From Bacteroidota bacterium (GTDB lineage Bacteria > Bacteroidota > Bacteroidia > Chitinophagales > Chitinophagaceae): 14,225 nt of DNA. A program made the translations under genes and the position numbers. The notes under the pieces are model-generated. The model did not search any database, had not been told where the DNA came from, and saw only the letters and a program-made list of their open reading frames with translations. Shown here one piece after another: positions 12,715-14,225 of the stretch. Position 1 is the stretch's first letter. The number at the start of each line of letters is the position of its first letter. The DNA lies in contig JAEZCV010000088.1 of NCBI GenBank assembly GCA_023429985.1, positions 1 to 14,225 of the forward strand, read 5' to 3'.

Positions 12715-13989
12715 TTATAGTTTCCAGTCAACAATTTTATTGGCCCATTCCTCCCTGTAAGAAGTACTTACCCTTATATAATTATCGGTATATCCTTCCA
12801 TCATCCCGTTTTTCCGGTGGTCTTCAAATAATACCTTCCTGCTTTCTCCCTGGTGAAGTGAAGTAAAATGCTGCATCTTCATATAACTCAGGTTTCGCAA
12901 AATCTTATTTCTTTCATTTCTTACCTGCACCGGAACAATAGGTTTAATTTCCAGTGCTTTTGTATTGTCACGCTCCGAATAAGTAAATACATGTAAATAA
13001 GAAACATCCAACGCATGCAAAAAATCAAAACATTCCTGGAAATGTTTGTCCGACTCCGAAGGAAATCCAACAATTACATCAACACCAATCGCGCAATGTG
13101 GCATGAGCTGTTTTACCAGTTCAACCTTTTCCTGGTACAATTCACGCCTGTATCTCCTGCGCATCAATGCAAGTATCTCATTGCTGCCGCTTTGTAATGG
13201 AATATGAAAATGGGGCATGAACTTTTTGCTGTCAGCAACAAACCGGATGATTTCTTCCGAAAGTAAATTGGGTTCAATGGAAGATATCCTGTAACGCTCT
13301 ATTCCATTTACCTGGTCAAGCGCTTGTACCAGTTCGTAGAAATTCTCTTCATTTCTTTTAGCTCCATCCGCGCCTTTACCAAAATCGCCCAGGTTTACTC
13401 CTGTTAAAACAATTTCTTTCACACCATTTTCTGCAAGTGACTGTGCATTTCTTACAACATTAACTATGCTGTCGCTGCGGCTCTTTCCTCTTGCCATGGG
13501 AATGGTGCAAAAAGAACAATTATAATCACAGCCATCCTGCACTTTTAAAAATGTGCGTGTACGGTCGTTCATGGAAAATGAACTGTTGAAGCCCGACACG
13601 TCCTCAATATCGCAGGAACTGATCCTGGCCGAATCGCCCTTTGTCAATTCCTTTAAATGGCTGGCAAGATTGAATTTTTCGGCCGCACCCAAAACCAGGT
13701 CAACACCCGGAATTTCTGAGATCTGTTTTGGTTTTAATTGCGCATAACATCCGGTGATCACCACCAGGCTTTCCGGCGATTTTCTTTGTATCCTTCTTAC
13801 CAGCTGACGGCATTCCTTATCGGCATTTTCGGTAACAGAACAGGTATTGATCACATACACATCGGCAACATCATCAAACTGCTTTTTCAAAAAGCCCTCC
13901 GTTTCCAGGGTTCTGGAAAGGGTGGAGGTCTCCGAAAAATTCAATTTGCAGCCAAGGGTATGAAAGGCCACTGTTCTTTGTTTTTCCAT
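12715..13989 (-). CDS. mtaB: tRNA t6A37 methylthiotransferase MtaB
   Basis: A radical-SAM methylthiotransferase of 424 residues that adds a methylthio group to N6-threonylcarbamoyladenosine at position 37 of ANN-decoding tRNAs. The N-terminal UPF0004 domain has the three cysteines of the auxiliary 4Fe-4S cluster: C14 (FHTLGCKLNFSET), C50 (VINTCSVT) and C81 (ITGCYAQ). The radical SAM motif CDYNCSFC supplies C154, C158 and C161, followed by IPMARGKSRS. A TRAM-like C-terminal region (about 380-424) binds tRNA. The GCKLNFSET start and the lack of MiaB/RimO-specific features point to MtaB. A TTG three codons further upstream is possible, but ATG at 13989 is preferred, with TACCTTTG 6 nt before it. 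The family length is normal and no residue is missing. Confidence 0.94.
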   Translation of the reverse strand: MEKQRTVAFHTLGCKLNFSETSTLSRTLETEGFLKKQFDDVADVYVINTCSVTENADKECRQLVRRIQRKSPESLVVITGCYAQLKPKQISEIPGVDLVLGAAEKFNLASHLKELTKGDSARISSCDIEDVSGFNSSFSMNDRTRTFLKVQDGCDYNCSFCTIPMARGKSRSDSIVNVVRNAQSLAENGVKEIVLTGVNLGDFGKGADGAKRNEENFYELVQALDQVNGIERYRISSIEPNLLSEEIIRFVADSKKFMPHFHIPLQSGSNEILALMRRRYRRELYQEKVELVKQLMPHCAIGVDVIVGFPSESDKHFQECFDFLHALDVSYLHVFTYSERDNTKALEIKPIVPVQVRNERNKILRNLSYMKMQHFTSLHQGESRKVLFEDHRKNGMMEGYTDNYIRVSTSYREEWANKIVDWKL

Positions 13990-13995
13990 TGGCGG

Positions 13996-14003
13996 CAAAG
14001 GTA
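13996..14003 (-). promoter_or_regulatory. Putative -7 box (TACCTTTG) of mtaB
   Basis: TACCTTTG on the minus strand, an exact TAnnTTTG match, ends 6 nt before the mtaB ATG, the same octamer and spacing as for clpS. It predicts a leaderless or almost leaderless mRNA. Confidence 0.42.
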
Positions 14004-14064
14004 GATAAAAATGAAAGTTCAGGTTTACCGGGTTTTCAATATGCTGTTATATTAACTTTAAAGC

Positions 14065-14225
14065 ATGGATCTCTATTTACTGCAAAACCAGCGTCTTAAC
14101 TGGAAGGACCTGTTGCTGGGCACAGAAGAATGGAATTTTTTGTGGGAAACCGCCCTGAGAACCTCTATTATGTTCCTGGTTATCCTTACCAGTCTTCGAT
14201 TACTTGGCAAAAGAGGAGTTAAACA
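14065..14225 (+). CDS. DUF421 (YetF/YcaP-type) membrane protein, N-terminal part
   Basis: An open frame of 53 codons from ATG at 14065 runs off the right edge: MDLYLLQNQRLNWKDLLLG, then EEWNFLWETALRTSIMFLVI and LTSLRLLGKRGVK. The ALRTSIMFLVILTSLRLLGKRG block is the characteristic first transmembrane helix and RxxGKRxV motif of the DUF421 family of inner-membrane proteins, whose function is poorly known. It is divergent from mtaB; TAACTTTA (14053-14060) immediately upstream is a one-mismatch TAnnTTTG box. The rest of the protein is outside the window. Confidence 0.8.
   Translation, partial: MDLYLLQNQRLNWKDLLLGTEEWNFLWETALRTSIMFLVILTSLRLLGKRGVK

Noticed and set aside
13990..13998. TTG start of mtaB three codons upstream
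   Set aside because: The ATG at 13989 fits the family N-terminus and the TACCTTTG box would overlap the TTG start.

Overview
The window looks like a chromosomal stretch from a Bacteroidota (Bacteroidetes) bacterium, probably near the Chitinophagaceae. This is inferred from three things: lipoproteins and secreted proteins of Bacteroidetes style, several well-placed TAnnTTTG -7 boxes with no clear Shine-Dalgarno sequences, and the overall character of the encoded proteins. Most of it is ordinary housekeeping and signalling DNA. An AT-rich accessory island sits in the middle (about 7.5-10.5 kb) and has been broken by an insertion sequence.

Left part (1-6.7 kb): the N-terminal 341 codons of valyl-tRNA synthetase (minus strand, running off the left edge). 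Just upstream of it lies a two-component pair, also on the minus strand: a 1028-residue soluble sensor kinase with five PAS-type domains and one GAF domain, then 9 bp later a NarL/FixJ-type response regulator. Divergent from the kinase is a small alpha/beta hydrolase of the esterase type (plus). Facing it are guaD (guanine deaminase) and clpS (adaptor of the Clp protease), both minus.

Middle part (6.8-10.5 kb): a secreted or lipoprotein-like protein with a DxDGDG motif (plus), then a minus-strand accessory cluster. The cluster reads 88-aa ORF, then a 149-codon ORF, then a 217-aa secreted, possibly beta-barrel protein. The 149-codon ORF is split by a 1244-bp IS3-family element. Removing the element and one copy of a 3-bp direct repeat (ACT) restores an uninterrupted frame that ends in a Gly/Ala-rich hydrophobic domain. 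The 88-aa ORF overlaps the 149-codon ORF by ATGA, and a single extra A in an A4 run would fuse them. The locus may therefore be one large gene that is both frameshifted and IS-interrupted. This is the most interesting part of the window.

Right part (10.5-14.2 kb): an RibD-C/dihydrofolate-reductase-like protein (plus), an unrecognised secreted protein (minus), tRNA-Val(UAC) (minus) with a clear promoter box and a textbook terminator, a roughly 120-bp imperfect inverted repeat, a small lipocalin-like lipoprotein (plus), a bidirectional terminator, mtaB (tRNA t6A methylthiotransferase, minus), and the first 53 codons of a DUF421-type membrane protein (plus) running off the right edge.
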